Shown here piece by piece: positions 1 through 8,895 of a stretch of DNA of 64,000 bases. Source of the DNA: Mycolicibacterium neoaurum VKM Ac-1815D (GTDB lineage: Bacteria; Actinomycetota; Actinomycetes; Mycobacteriales; Mycobacteriaceae); contig NC_023036.2 of NCBI RefSeq assembly GCF_000317305.3, forward strand, positions 3,906,001 to 3,970,000, read 5' to 3'. Each line of letters begins with the position of its first letter. Positions within the stretch are counted from its first letter, which is position 1. A program made the position numbers and the translations under genes. The notes below the pieces were generated by a model. The model did not search any database, had not been told where the DNA came from, and was given only the letters and a program-made list of their open reading frames with translations.

Positions 1-2
1 CC

Positions 3-1211
3 GAGGACGGCACCTACACCTCGCCCATCGAGAACAAGGGCCGCCGCTTCTTCACCATGCTGGGCACCCTGATCCGCGGCCGCGTGACCGTCGGCGGCAG
101 CGCCGGTGCCGCCGCGCGGGTGGCGCTCGACATCGCCACCCGATATGCGCTGGAGCGCAGGCAGTTCGAGGCACCCGGCTCGGAGAACGAGGTGCTGATC
201 ATGGACTACCTGGTCCACCAGCGCCGGTTGTTCCCGCTGATCGCGAAGTCCTATGCGCTGCAGTTCGCGCAGAACGAGTTGGTCGCCAAATGCCACGAAT
301 TGCAGACCGCGGAGAATCCCGACGCCGAGGAGCAGCGCGAGCTGGAGTCCCGCGCGGCCGGGCTGAAGGCGGCCAACACCTGGCATGCCACCCGGGCCAT
401 CCAGGAGGCGCGTGAAGCATGCGGTGGCGCAGGCTATCTCGCCGAGAACCGGTTGATCGCCCTGAAGGCCGACACCGATGTGTTCACCACCTTCGAGGGT
501 GACAACCACGTGCTGACCCAGCTGGTGGCCAAGGAACTGTTGACCTCCTACGCCGACGACATCAAGGGTATGAGCCCGGTGGAGTGGGTGCGGTTCGCCG
601 CCAACTTCGCCGGCGAGCGGGTGCTGAAACGCACCGCGGCCCAGACCATCATGCAGACCATCATCGACACCCGCGAGGACAACGAGGAAGAGGGCTCGCT
701 GTTCAACCGCGGCACGCAGGTCAAGATGTTCGAGGACCGCGAGGAGTACATGCTCGCCTCGGTGGCCCGCCGGCTGCAGAGCAAGGCCAAGGAGATGTCA
801 CCCTTCGAGGCGTTCAACTCGGTGCAGGATCACGTGCTGCACACCGCGCAGGCGCATATCGACCGCATCATCCTGGAGGCCTTCGTCGCCGGTATCGACG
901 CTTGCGAGGATGAGAAGGCCCGCGAGATCCTCGGCCTGGTCTGTGACCTGTACGCGCTGTCGGTGATCGAAGAGGACAAGGCGTGGTTCGTCGAACACCG
1001 TTTCCTGTCCACCGAGCGGGCCAAGGCCGTCACCCGCGGTATCAACGACCGGTGCCGCCGGTTGCGCCCGCACGCGGAGCTCCTGGTGGACGGGTTCGGC
1101 ATCCCCGAGCAGTTGCGCTACGCCGAAATGCTGCATCCCGAGCACATCCCGGACGCCGACGAGCACCAGGAGAAAGACGCCGTCAGCTCCGGCACGATCG
1201 AACCCAAATAG
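3..1211 (+). CDS. Acyl-CoA oxidase / acyl-CoA dehydrogenase family, C-terminal part (5' end outside window)
   Basis: This is the C-terminal ~400 residues of an FAD-dependent acyl-CoA oxidase-type enzyme of beta-oxidation. The frame is open from base 3, upstream of the first ATG at 57, so the gene begins before the window. Visible family marks are RRFFTMLGTLIRGRV, the flavin-domain segment REACGGAGYL, and TFEGDNHVL, where the Glu is the position of the catalytic base in acyl-CoA oxidases. The long C-terminal alpha-helical part is typical of ACOX rather than of short acyl-CoA dehydrogenases. A strong hairpin follows 10 nt after the stop. The family is clear; chain-length preference, and whether it works as oxidase or dehydrogenase, cannot be read from the sequence. 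Confidence 0.85.
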   Translation, partial: EDGTYTSPIENKGRRFFTMLGTLIRGRVTVGGSAGAAARVALDIATRYALERRQFEAPGSENEVLIMDYLVHQRRLFPLIAKSYALQFAQNELVAKCHELQTAENPDAEEQRELESRAAGLKAANTWHATRAIQEAREACGGAGYLAENRLIALKADTDVFTTFEGDNHVLTQLVAKELLTSYADDIKGMSPVEWVRFAANFAGERVLKRTAAQTIMQTIIDTREDNEEEGSLFNRGTQVKMFEDREEYMLASVARRLQSKAKEMSPFEAFNSVQDHVLHTAQAHIDRIILEAFVAGIDACEDEKAREILGLVCDLYALSVIEEDKAWFVEHRFLSTERAKAVTRGINDRCRRLRPHAELLVDGFGIPEQLRYAEMLHPEHIPDADEHQEKDAVSSGTIEPK

Positions 1212-1220
1212 CGCAGGTAC

Positions 1221-1262
1221 CCGATCCCCGGCACGGCGAGCGTCTCACGGGCCGGGGATCGG
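1221..1262. terminator. Hairpin between convergent genes, probable bidirectional terminator
   Basis: A perfect 12-bp inverted repeat, CCGATCCCCGGC at 1221-1232 and GCCGGGGATCGG at 1251-1262, encloses an 18-nt loop. It starts 10 nt after the acyl-CoA oxidase stop and overlaps the last codons of the opposing lipoprotein gene. There is no T-tract on either side, which is common for mycobacterial terminators. Termination is inferred from position and stem strength. Confidence 0.6.
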
Positions 1263-1793
1263 ATCCAGCGCCTTGAGCGAGCCGTCGTCGCCGATCTGGA
1301 AGCGCACCTGACCGATTCCGGTCGGACAACAGGGCTTGTCCTCGCCCTGCAGCCACTGATACTGCACCGCGGCCGTACTGTCGCCCATCGCCACCACCGT
1401 GGTGTACGGCCGGGGCCGCGGCGTCGGCGGGCCCAGCGGCTCGTTGCGGTCGAAGAAGAGCACCTGCACGGCCGCATCGGGGGCCTTGTCGCCCGTGCCG
1501 ATGACGACCCAGTGCAGTCGGCAATCGCCGGTGTGGCCGCGTGCGGTTTCGGTCCAGCGCTGCCCCACGCCTTCGATCGCCGTACGCAGGGTCTCGGCGG
1601 TCGGAGTGTCCTCGGCCGAGCACTCCGCGGTCGTCTGCGGCGCGGAGTTCTTCGGGCTCCAGCCGCACGAGGCCAACGACGGGACGGCCAGCGCGGCCAA
1701 CGATGCCGCCGCGAAAGCGACGCTACGGCGGTGGATTCGGCGCGATCGCGACCATTGCGTCGCTGTCGGCGGATGCGTGCTCGTCAGTGACAT
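1245..1793 (-). CDS. Secreted lipoprotein, LppP/LprE-like
   Basis: This 182-residue protein carries a basic N-terminus (RRIHRRS), a hydrophobic segment and a lipobox (PSLASC, Cys about residue 43). It is therefore predicted to be exported, lipidated and anchored at the outer face of the membrane. The mature part has paired cysteines and the segment LHWVVIGTGDKAPDAA, reminiscent of mycobacterial LppP/LprE lipoproteins. M. tuberculosis also has a lipoprotein gene (lppQ) beside tRNA-Asn, but I cannot claim orthology. The function is unknown. The ATG start is followed by a long N-region before the hydrophobic core, so a later start is possible. Confidence 0.75.
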   Translation of the reverse strand: MSLTSTHPPTATQWSRSRRIHRRSVAFAAASLAALAVPSLASCGWSPKNSAPQTTAECSAEDTPTAETLRTAIEGVGQRWTETARGHTGDCRLHWVVIGTGDKAPDAAVQVLFFDRNEPLGPPTPRPRPYTTVVAMGDSTAAVQYQWLQGEDKPCCPTGIGQVRFQIGDDGSLKALDPIPGP

Positions 1794-1821
1794 GAGACGA
1801 GCTTACGACCGAGATGAAAAG

Positions 1822-1894
1822 CTCCCCCGATTGGACTCGAACCAATAACCGCCCGATTAACAGTCGGGAGCTCTGCCAATTGAGCTACAGGGGA
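1822..1894 (-). tRNA. tRNA-Asn (anticodon GTT)
   Basis: Read on the minus strand this is a 73-nt cloverleaf. The acceptor stem TCCCCTG pairs with CGGGGGA (one G-T pair), the D-arm is GCTC/GAGC, and the anticodon stem CCCGA/TCGGG flanks the loop CTGTTAA. The T-arm is ATTGG-TTCGAGT-CCAAT. The anticodon GTT reads Asn codons. CCA is not encoded. The sequence after the 3' end reads CTTTTC, a short T-run. The place next to dnaG and a lipoprotein matches the asnT neighbourhood of M. tuberculosis. Confidence 0.97.
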
Positions 1895-2026
1895 TTGAAC
1901 CGAGGACAGACTTTAGCGCATGTACCCCGCGGTCGAAGAATCGACTGGTCAGAAGCCCCGTCACCACCTCCTCCGGCGCGTGAGGCAGGATGGTGAGAGT
2001 CCTGCTGTCACCGTGGAGGGAGCCTC

Positions 2027-2293
2027 GTGTTCCGGATCGTCTTCGTACTGGGTGTCGGCTACGTGCTCGGCGCGAAAGCCGGCCGCCGCCGCTACGAACA
2101 GATCACCGCGACGTACAAGGCGGTCACCGAGAACCCGGCCACCAAGGCTGTCCTGGACGCCGGGCGTCGCAAGGTCGCCGATCGGGTGTCCCCGGACCCC
2201 CAGTTGGTCAGGCTGACCGCCATCGACGCCGAGACCTCGGTGCTGGCGCCCGAGGAGACCGGCGTCCGGCCGCGCAACGGCGCCAAGGACTGA
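2027..2293 (+). CDS. Small conserved membrane-associated protein (Rv2342-like)
   Basis: This 88-residue protein starts at GTG 2027 behind a good ribosome site, GGAGGG at 2015-2020. The N-terminus MFRIVFVLGVGYVLGAKAG is one short hydrophobic segment ending in a glycine-rich motif followed by RRRYEQI, the pattern seen in YtxH-like small proteins. The rest is charged and probably cytoplasmic. Its place, between tRNA-Asn and dnaG, is that of Rv2342 in M. tuberculosis. No biochemical role is known. Confidence 0.8.
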   Translation: MFRIVFVLGVGYVLGAKAGRRRYEQITATYKAVTENPATKAVLDAGRRKVADRVSPDPQLVRLTAIDAETSVLAPEETGVRPRNGAKD

Positions 2294-2299
2294 TTCCGG

Positions 2300-2545
2300 C
2301 TAGGGAGTGCCGCCCTCGGATCGCAGGGCGGCGATATCGGCCGGTGCCCCGTCCACAGGGGCCGGCGGGCCACCGAACGGTGTCTCGCTGGGTGTGAGCT
2401 CCAGCGCCGCCCGTGGCGCCCGCCACTCGTCGTTGTCCAGGGTGCCGCCATAGAGCGCGATACCGAGCGTGGTGACCACCGCCGTTGCCAGGACGCCGAC
2501 CCCCTTGGTCGCGGGGATCGCACGGTAGCCGTCCTCAGCGCTCAC
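2300..2545 (-). CDS. Small hypothetical membrane protein
   Basis: This 81-residue ORF is read from GTG 2545, chosen because AGGAAGG lies about 8 nt upstream; a longer reading from ATG 2641 has no ribosome site. The segment GVGVLATAVVTTLGIALYGG forms one predicted membrane helix. It is followed by an acidic, proline-rich tail predicted to lie outside the membrane. No family is recognised. It converges on the Rv2342-like gene with a 6-nt gap. Confidence 0.55.
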   Translation of the reverse strand: MSAEDGYRAIPATKGVGVLATAVVTTLGIALYGGTLDNDEWRAPRAALELTPSETPFGGPPAPVDGAPADIAALRSEGGTP

Positions 2546-2667
2546 ATCGACGCCTTCCTGTCGCGCACCCTGGTGCAGATCGAGTCTTGAGTCTCGCGTT
2601 GCCAGATAACGAAAGGGACGCGACACGATGACCATTCGCATACGGTGCGCGGACGCCGAGAAATAGG

Positions 2668-2706
2668 CTGGCCGAGTTCCGGAAGTGACTTCCGGAACCC
2701 GGCCAG
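2668..2706 (-). terminator. Long hairpin downstream of the small secreted protein gene
   Basis: A two-part inverted repeat: inner arms GTTCCGGAAG (2676-2685) and CTTCCGGAAC (2689-2698) form a perfect 10-bp stem with a TGA loop, and outer arms CTGGCC (2668-2673) and GGCCAG (2701-2706) add six pairs across a 2x2 internal loop. It lies about 21 nt past the stop of the gene ending at 2727. No T-tract follows, so termination is inferred from strength and position. Confidence 0.6.
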
Positions 2707-2726
2707 GCGAAAACGCAGGGGCTGAA

Positions 2727-3017
2727 TCAGCCGATAGGGATGCTGGTGTTCCAGCTGGTACCCGGCAGCACCGGACCGGAGTAGAGGCCGCCGGGGCCGA
2801 TCCCGATGCTCGGCGTGCCGACTCCGACGCCGTTACCGTTCGAGTAGGACAGGCAGTTGCCGTCGTCCTTGTTGCCGAACCAGGCCAGGCAGGCCGGGGC
2901 CGCCTCGGCCGTCGGGGCAGGCGTCGTCGAGAAGGCCACCACGGGTGCCGCGGCGACGGCGGCCGCGAAGGCGCCGGCGACGAGGATCGTGCGTGTCCGA
3001 TTGCTCAGGAATGGCAC
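2727..3017 (-). CDS. Small secreted protein, DUF7155-like
   Basis: This 96-residue protein starts at GTG 3017 behind AAAGG. The upstream reading from 3056 adds residues without a ribosome site. The N-terminus NRTRTILVAGAFAAAVAAAP followed by AEAAPA is a clear Sec signal peptide. The mature part is about 55 residues, with two cysteines (ACLAWFG and NCLSYS) likely to form a disulfide, and then a glycine- and proline-rich tail. Similar short exported proteins are widespread in mycobacteria and have no known function. A strong hairpin follows the gene. Confidence 0.65.
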   Translation of the reverse strand: MPFLSNRTRTILVAGAFAAAVAAAPVVAFSTTPAPTAEAAPACLAWFGNKDDGNCLSYSNGNGVGVGTPSIGIGPGGLYSGPVLPGTSWNTSIPIG

Positions 3018-3072
3018 GGTGGGACCTTTCTGGACAGTTAGCTGCGCCCCCACCATAACGGTTGCGTCGCGA

Positions 3073-5010
3073 TCATGCAGTCAAGTCGTCGCCACTGGCC
3101 TGTTCGAGCAGGCTACGCCGGTAGGTCTCCATGGCCACCAGGTCGCCGAACAGGGCGTGGTACTCGTCGCTGTTGTCCACCGGCGACATGCGCTGCAACT
3201 TGGACTTGACCTCGGCGATCTGCCGCCCGATGGACACCTCCTGCAGCCTGGCCAGCACACCGCCGATGTAGCGGGCGAGCCGTTCGTCGTCGTCGATCTT
3301 GATGGCGTCCACGCTGAGCTCGTTGACCAGCGCCGCGGCCTCGCCCGCCAGATCGCGCACCGTCTCGATCCACTGCGCACCGGAGAGCCCGGCCGAAACA
3401 CCGCCGGCCGCCGCGATCGCCGTCCGCACCGTCACATAGGCCGGATGGGTGAAGCTCTCCGCGCCCAGGCTGTCGAACACCGGTCCCGCCAGACCCGGGT
3501 ATTGCAGCGCCGACTTCAACGCCTCGCGCTGCGGACGCAGCGTCGGGTCCATCGGGTTGGGCCGGGCGATCGACGTCTGGCCGTTGGCCCCCGGCGGGTT
3601 GGCGGCGCGCCGGTTGGTCTGCTGACCCGAACGGCCCGTCCGGGGGCCCTTGCGGCCTGCCTCCTCGCGCACCCGGCCCAGCACCTGCCCGACGTCCTCC
3701 CAACCGACCCAGCCGGCCAACTGTCGGGCGTACTCGTCGCGCAGCGTCGGATCCTTGATCCGCGACACCATCGGCACGCACCGACGCAGCGCGGCGACCC
3801 TGCCCTCGGCGCTGTCGAGGTCATGATCGGTCAGCGCGGTGCGGATGGCGAACTCGAACAGCGGGGCGCGGCGGGCCACCAGGTCGCGCAGCGCACCGTC
3901 ACCGGAGCGCAGCCGCAGATCGCAGGGGTCCATACCGTCGGCCGCCACTGCCACGAAGGACTGTCCGGCCAGGTTCTGTTCGCCCTCGAAGGCCTTCACC
4001 GCCGCGGCGCGGCCCGCAGCATCACCGTCGAAAACGTAGATCAGCTCACCGCGAAAGAAGTTGTCGTCCATCATGAGTCGACGCAGCATCGACAGGTGCT
4101 CGTCACCGAAGGCGGTGCCGCAGGCGGCCACCGCAGTGGTCACGCCGGCCAGATGCATCGCCATCACGTCGGTGTACCCCTCGACGACGACGGCCTGGTG
4201 GCCCTTGGCGATATCACGCTTGGCCAGGTCCAGCCCGAACAGCACGTGAGACTTCTTGTACAGCACGGTTTCCGGGGTGTTGACGTACTTGGCTTCCATA
4301 TGGTCGTCGTCGAAGAGCCGACGCGCACCGAACCCGATGGTCTCACCGGAGGAGACTCGGATGGGCCACAGCAGGCGGCGATGGAAGCGGTCCATCGGCC
4401 CACGCTTGCCCTCCTTGCTGAGCCCGGCCGCTTCGAGCTCCTTGAACTCGAACCCCTTGCGCAACAAGTGCTTTGTCAGCTTGTCCCAACCCGACGGGGC
4501 GAATCCGCAGCCGAACCGGGCGGCGGCGTCGGCGTCGAAGTTCCGGTCGATCAGATATTGCCGGGCCGGTGCGGCCTCCTCGGAGCGCAACTGTTCGGCA
4601 TAGAACTCGCCGGCGGCGGCATTCGCCGCGATCAGCCTGCTGCGACTACCGCGGTCGCGCTGCACATTGGTCGCCGCGCCGCCGGTATAGGTGACGGTGT
4701 AGCCGACCTTGTCGGCGAGCAGCTCGACGGCCTCGACGAAGCTGACGTGCTCGATCTTCTGCAGGAACGCATAGACGTCACCGCCCTCACCGCAACCGAA
4801 GCAGTGGAAGTGCCCATGGTTGGGCCGGACATGGAACGACGGGGACTTCTCGTCGTGGAAGGGGCACAGCCCCTTGAGCGAGTCCACCCCGGCGCGCCGC
4901 AACTGCACGTAGTCACCGACGATGTCCTCGATGCGGACCCGTTCCCGGATGGCCGCGATGTCACGATCGGGGATGCGGCCCCGGCCGCCCCGCATCGCAT
5001 CATTGGCCAT
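3073..5010 (-). CDS. dnaG: DNA primase DnaG
   Basis: This 645-residue primase makes RNA primers for replication, working with the replicative helicase at the fork. Near residues 49-73 is the CHC2 zinc finger (CPFH...HCFGCGEGGD). The TOPRIM catalytic core follows, with EGYTDVMAM and the metal-binding FDGDAAGRAA. The variable C-terminal region (~430-645) is the helicase-interaction domain. Length is normal for actinobacteria. It is co-oriented with dgt, whose stop lies 20 nt upstream, so the two probably share a transcript as in M. tuberculosis (Rv2343c-Rv2344c). Confidence 0.97.
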   Translation of the reverse strand: MANDAMRGGRGRIPDRDIAAIRERVRIEDIVGDYVQLRRAGVDSLKGLCPFHDEKSPSFHVRPNHGHFHCFGCGEGGDVYAFLQKIEHVSFVEAVELLADKVGYTVTYTGGAATNVQRDRGSRSRLIAANAAAGEFYAEQLRSEEAAPARQYLIDRNFDADAAARFGCGFAPSGWDKLTKHLLRKGFEFKELEAAGLSKEGKRGPMDRFHRRLLWPIRVSSGETIGFGARRLFDDDHMEAKYVNTPETVLYKKSHVLFGLDLAKRDIAKGHQAVVVEGYTDVMAMHLAGVTTAVAACGTAFGDEHLSMLRRLMMDDNFFRGELIYVFDGDAAGRAAAVKAFEGEQNLAGQSFVAVAADGMDPCDLRLRSGDGALRDLVARRAPLFEFAIRTALTDHDLDSAEGRVAALRRCVPMVSRIKDPTLRDEYARQLAGWVGWEDVGQVLGRVREEAGRKGPRTGRSGQQTNRRAANPPGANGQTSIARPNPMDPTLRPQREALKSALQYPGLAGPVFDSLGAESFTHPAYVTVRTAIAAAGGVSAGLSGAQWIETVRDLAGEAAALVNELSVDAIKIDDDERLARYIGGVLARLQEVSIGRQIAEVKSKLQRMSPVDNSDEYHALFGDLVAMETYRRSLLEQASGDDLTA

Positions 5011-5030
5011 CGGCGCAGTCTATCGGCCCG

Positions 5031-6332
5031 TCACAGGGGCCGGGGCGAGCGCACCTCGTGCACTCTTTCCAGCCGCGACTCGGTGTAGGAGGCGATCTGG
5101 TCGACGACGACCCGCAGCCGGGCGCCGTCGTCGGCGGCGAGGGTGAACTCCGCGGCGAACTGGGGGTCCAGGCTGCTGGGAGCCTGCGCCCAGAGCGCCA
5201 GTGCCACCTCCTGGATGAGGGTCCGCTGATCGGTCTGGATCTGCAGGTGCTGGTGGTCGGACATGATGAACTGCAGCGCCAGCATCTTGAGCACCGCGAC
5301 CTCGGCACGCACCTCGGCGGGCACGTGCAGGTCGGTGTCGAAGCGCTTGAGCACCGGTGCGCCGCCCACCACCGCGCGGGTCTGGGATATCGCGGCGTTG
5401 GCGAACCGGCCGACGAGCTCGCTGGTCAGGTTTTTCAGCGCCACCGAGGCCGCCAGGGTGCCGTCGTACTTGCCGACGGCGGCGACCACCGGCATCTGCG
5501 AGAGGCGCTGCGCCGCGGCGAGCAGATCGTCATGTGAGACGGCCGGATATGCCCCGGCGCCGAGGCGGGCCAGCGCGTCGGCGGCGTCGCGGTCGGCCAG
5601 CACCCGCAGGTCGATGCGCCCGGAGATGACACCGTCCTCGACGTCGTGCACCGAGTAGGCGACATCGTCGGCCCAGTCCATCACCTGCGCCTCCAGGCAC
5701 GGGCGGTTGGCCGGTGCGCCGTCGCGCAACCAGTTGGCGGCGGCCATGTCGTCGTCGTAGAAACCGAACTTCTTCGGGTTCTGCGAGCGCGCCCACGGAT
5801 ACTTGGTGACGGCATCCAGGGCCGCGCGGGTGAGGTTGAGCCCGGCCGAACGACCGTCTTCGGCAAGGACTTTCGGCTCCAACCGGGTCAGGATCCGCAG
5901 GTTCTGCGCGTTGCCCTCGAAACCGCCGAACGGGGCCGCGATCTCGTTGAGCGCGCGCTCACCGTTGTGCCCGTACGGCGGGTGACCGATATCGTGGGCC
6001 AGGCCGGCCAGATCGACCAGATCCGGATCACAGCCGAGGCCGACGGCCATCCCCCGGCCTATCTGCGCGACCTCCAGCGAGTGGGTGAGCCGGGTGCGCG
6101 GGGTGTCACCATGGCGGGGCCCCACCACCTGGGTCTTGTCGGCCAGCCTGCGCAGCGCCGCCGAGTGCAACACCCTGGCCCGGTCGCGCGCGAAGTCGGT
6201 ACGGTGCTCGGTGGCCCCGATGACACTGTCGGCGAACTTCGACGATCCCAGGCCGACACCCTTTGGCGACTCCGGTACCAGCCGCTGCCGGTCGAAGTCG
6301 TGGTAATCGGAGGTAGTGCGTTGCGTGGCCAC
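5031..6332 (-). CDS. dgt: Deoxyguanosinetriphosphate triphosphohydrolase-like protein
   Basis: HD-superfamily dNTP triphosphohydrolase, 433 residues, cleaving dNTPs to deoxynucleosides and tripolyphosphate and so controlling dNTP pools. The metal-binding HD motif is visible: RTRLTHSLEVAQ, then LAHDIGHPPYGHNGE. GTG 6332 was chosen because the resulting N-terminus (MATQRTTSDYHDFDRQR) lines up with known mycobacterial Dgt; the frame can start 24 nt further upstream at 6356. No clear ribosome site precedes either. It is transcribed towards dnaG. Confidence 0.93.
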   Translation of the reverse strand: MATQRTTSDYHDFDRQRLVPESPKGVGLGSSKFADSVIGATEHRTDFARDRARVLHSAALRRLADKTQVVGPRHGDTPRTRLTHSLEVAQIGRGMAVGLGCDPDLVDLAGLAHDIGHPPYGHNGERALNEIAAPFGGFEGNAQNLRILTRLEPKVLAEDGRSAGLNLTRAALDAVTKYPWARSQNPKKFGFYDDDMAAANWLRDGAPANRPCLEAQVMDWADDVAYSVHDVEDGVISGRIDLRVLADRDAADALARLGAGAYPAVSHDDLLAAAQRLSQMPVVAAVGKYDGTLAASVALKNLTSELVGRFANAAISQTRAVVGGAPVLKRFDTDLHVPAEVRAEVAVLKMLALQFIMSDHQHLQIQTDQRTLIQEVALALWAQAPSSLDPQFAAEFTLAADDGARLRVVVDQIASYTESRLERVHEVRSPRPL

Positions 6333-6415
6333 CGTCCGACAGTCTGCCAGCACCACAACCGGGGTTCGGACATGACTGCCGCCACTTCGCTCGGCGAGTC
6401 ACTAGATTGACGGGC

Positions 6416-8452
6416 ATGCGCCTAGCCCGATTGCTCAGCATGCTGCTCGTGGCCCTCACCGCGGCCCTGTCGATCGCACCCGCGGCGCTACTCACGGCGC
6501 CCGAGGCGGCGGCGCGACCTCCACTGCGGCTGCCCAGCCAGATCGTCGACGAGTCCAACGTCCTCGGCGCCACAGGTGAGGAACAGGTCGGTCAGGCCAT
6601 CGACCGGCTCTACCAGAATCGCCAGGTGCGGCTGTGGGTCGTCTACGTGGACAGCTTCTCCGGGCAGAACGCCGAGCCGTGGGCGCAGGCCACCCTGCGA
6701 GCCAGCGATCTCGGCGAGTACGACGCGCTGCTCGCCGTCGCGACCGCCGACCGCGCCTATGCCTTCCTCACCGGTTCCGCGGCGGCCAGCAACTCCGAGG
6801 CCAATACGCTGCGGCGCACCGAGATCGAGCCCGCGCTGCGCGACGGGAACTGGGCCGCCGCGGCCGTCGCCGCCGCCGACGGACTCGACGCCAAGACCAC
6901 CAGCTCATCGCCGGGGCTGAACTGGTTCGGCGTGCTGGTGATGCTGGCCATCCTCGGGATTGGCGTGCTCGGCCTGCTGCTGTGGTCGCGGCGGCGCGCA
7001 CGCAAACGCCGCGAGGCCGATCTGGCCGCCGCACAGCGGGTCGATCCGACCGATCCGAGTGCGCTGGCCGCGGTGCCGCTGGAAACGCTGGACGAGTTGT
7101 CCCGGTCGATCGTCGTCGAGGTCGACAACGCGGTGCGCACCAGCGACAACGAATTGACACTGGCCGTCGAGGAATTCGGCGAACAGCGCACCGCGCCGTT
7201 CAGTGCCGCCGTCACCGCGGCGCGGACCGCGCTGACGCAGGCCTTCAACGCGCGGCAGATCCTCGACGACACGGTGCCCGAGACCCCGGCCCAGCGTCGC
7301 GACCTGCTCACCCGGGTGATCGTCGCGGCGGCCAGGGCCGATCGCGAACTCGATACGCAGCGCGAGGCATTCGGCCAACTGCGTGATCTGGTGATCAACG
7401 CGCCGGCCCGCCTCGACGTGCTGACCCAGCAGATGGTCGACCTGACCACCCGCATCGCGCCGGCCGAGCAGGCGCTGGCCGAGTTGAGCCGGCAATTCGC
7501 CCCGACCGCGCTGCATTCGGTGGCCGACAACATCGACACCGCCAAACAGCGGCTGGCCTTCGCCGACCAGAACATCACCAATGCCCGGGCGCTGGTGGCC
7601 AGGCCGGCCGGGCAGCAGGCCGGGCTGGTCGATTCCGTGCGGGCCGCCGAATCCGCACTGGGGCAGGCCCGCACGATGCTCGACGCGATCGACAGCGCGG
7701 CCGGTGACATCAGCCGGGCGATCGCGACGCTGCCCGAGGAGATCGCCGATGTGCAGGCCGGTATCGCGGCCGCCGATACGCAACTGAGCCGCGGCGGTGT
7801 CGACGAGGCCGCCGAGCTGAAGGCGGCCCGCGATGCCGCCGCGCAGGCGGTCGCGACGGCGCAGGAGTCCGGGAACACCGACCCGCTGGGCGCCTTCAGC
7901 GCGCTGACGCAGGCCGACGCCGATCTGGACCGGCTGCTGGCGGCCGTCGCCGAGGAACGGCAGGCCCAGGAGCGGTTGCGTCGGTCCTACGAGCAGGCGC
8001 TGGCCGCGGCGCAGTCCCGGGTGCGCGGGGTCAGCGATTTCATCGACACCCGGCGCGGCAGCGTCGGTCCCGAGGCGCGTACCCGGCTGGCCGAGGCGGT
8101 GCGGCAGCTGCAGGCCGCACAGGACAAGGCCGCCGACAACTCGACCGAGAGCCTTCCGACGGCCATCGCGCACGCCAACAGCGCGACGTCGCTGGCCATG
8201 CAGGCCCAGCAGCTGGCGAACAACGATGTCAGCTACGCCAGTCAGGCCTACAACTCCCAGCACTACGGTGGCGGGTCGAATTCCGGTGCGGTGCTTGGCG
8301 GCATCATTATCGGCAACATCCTGTCCGGGGCGCTGCGCGGCGGTATCGGTGGCAGCGTCGGCGGCGGTAGCTGGCGTTCGACGTCCTTCGGTGGATCAGG
8401 GGGCGGCGGCTTCGGTGGTGGCAGCTTCGGTGGTGGCGGTGGCCGCTTCTAG
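6416..8452 (+). CDS. TPM-domain membrane protein (Rv2345-like)
   Basis: This 678-residue protein has a signal-like N-terminus and then a TPM (YgcG-type) domain (~35-160) beginning PSQIVDESNVLG. A membrane helix follows near 170-190 (WFGVLVMLAILGIGVLGLLL), with an RRRARKRR stop-transfer. A long alpha-helical, coiled-coil-rich region spans ~210-600, and the C-terminus is extremely glycine-rich, ending FGGGGGRF. TPM proteins have been linked to membrane protein turnover, but no role is proven here. ATG 6416 is favoured over TTG 6407: TAGATT at 6403-6408 sits 7 nt before the ATG like a -10 box, suggesting a leaderless mRNA. It shares its stop with the converging lipoprotein gene through CTAG. Confidence 0.88.
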   Translation: MRLARLLSMLLVALTAALSIAPAALLTAPEAAARPPLRLPSQIVDESNVLGATGEEQVGQAIDRLYQNRQVRLWVVYVDSFSGQNAEPWAQATLRASDLGEYDALLAVATADRAYAFLTGSAAASNSEANTLRRTEIEPALRDGNWAAAAVAAADGLDAKTTSSSPGLNWFGVLVMLAILGIGVLGLLLWSRRRARKRREADLAAAQRVDPTDPSALAAVPLETLDELSRSIVVEVDNAVRTSDNELTLAVEEFGEQRTAPFSAAVTAARTALTQAFNARQILDDTVPETPAQRRDLLTRVIVAAARADRELDTQREAFGQLRDLVINAPARLDVLTQQMVDLTTRIAPAEQALAELSRQFAPTALHSVADNIDTAKQRLAFADQNITNARALVARPAGQQAGLVDSVRAAESALGQARTMLDAIDSAAGDISRAIATLPEEIADVQAGIAAADTQLSRGGVDEAAELKAARDAAAQAVATAQESGNTDPLGAFSALTQADADLDRLLAAVAEERQAQERLRRSYEQALAAAQSRVRGVSDFIDTRRGSVGPEARTRLAEAVRQLQAAQDKAADNSTESLPTAIAHANSATSLAMQAQQLANNDVSYASQAYNSQHYGGGSNSGAVLGGIIIGNILSGALRGGIGGSVGGGSWRSTSFGGSGGGGFGGGSFGGGGGRF

Positions 8453-8895
8453 GTCGTGTACAGCGAAAGGTGAACGTACACCTCATCGGGTGCGCGTTCG
8501 TCGACGATGATCTCGCGGGTGACCGTGCCGTGCGCGGCCGTGTCCACCTGGTCCTGCGCGTAGCGGGGGTCGGGTGCCGTGCTCAGCTCGGGTCCGGCTA
8601 TCACTTTCGTGGACTTCGGGATATCGGAAGGCCGGGGCGCCTCGGAGAACTGCGCGAGAAACTCGCCCAGCTGCGCCTCGGTCATCCGTAACGCCAACCG
8701 GTAGCGGGTGTCTCGACCGGAATCGGTGTCGGTGCCGAGAACCTGGACATCCGGCGGAAGGATCACATCGCCGAATTGCGCTGCGGTCTGCGCCGGTACC
8801 GGCATGTTCTGGTCTCCTCCGTCGCGCGGGGTTTCTGGCTTCGAGCAAGCACACAGCATCAGCAGCGCAACCGCCAGGACCACAGTCAGCCTCAT
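8449..8895 (-). CDS. Small lipoprotein coupled to an EspA/EspE-like gene
   Basis: 148 residues with a short signal peptide (MRLTVVLAVALLML) and a lipobox ending in the Cys of LCACS at about residue 17, so it is predicted to be lipidated and surface anchored. The mature part is charged and has no recognised domain; it contains RLALRMTEAQLGEFLAQF and a C-terminal beta-rich EVYVHLSLY. Its ATG overlaps the stop of the upstream EspA/EspE-like gene (ATGA, 8892-8895), so the two are translationally coupled and probably act together. Its stop is shared with the converging TPM gene. Confidence 0.75.
   Translation of the reverse strand: MRLTVVLAVALLMLCACSKPETPRDGGDQNMPVPAQTAAQFGDVILPPDVQVLGTDTDSGRDTRYRLALRMTEAQLGEFLAQFSEAPRPSDIPKSTKVIAGPELSTAPDPRYAQDQVDTAAHGTVTREIIVDERAPDEVYVHLSLYTT

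Noticed and set aside
2857..5088. 743-codon plus-strand frame antisense to dnaG
   Set aside because: Composition is the usual His/Arg/Gly-rich shadow of a high-GC gene; dnaG on the other strand is certain.
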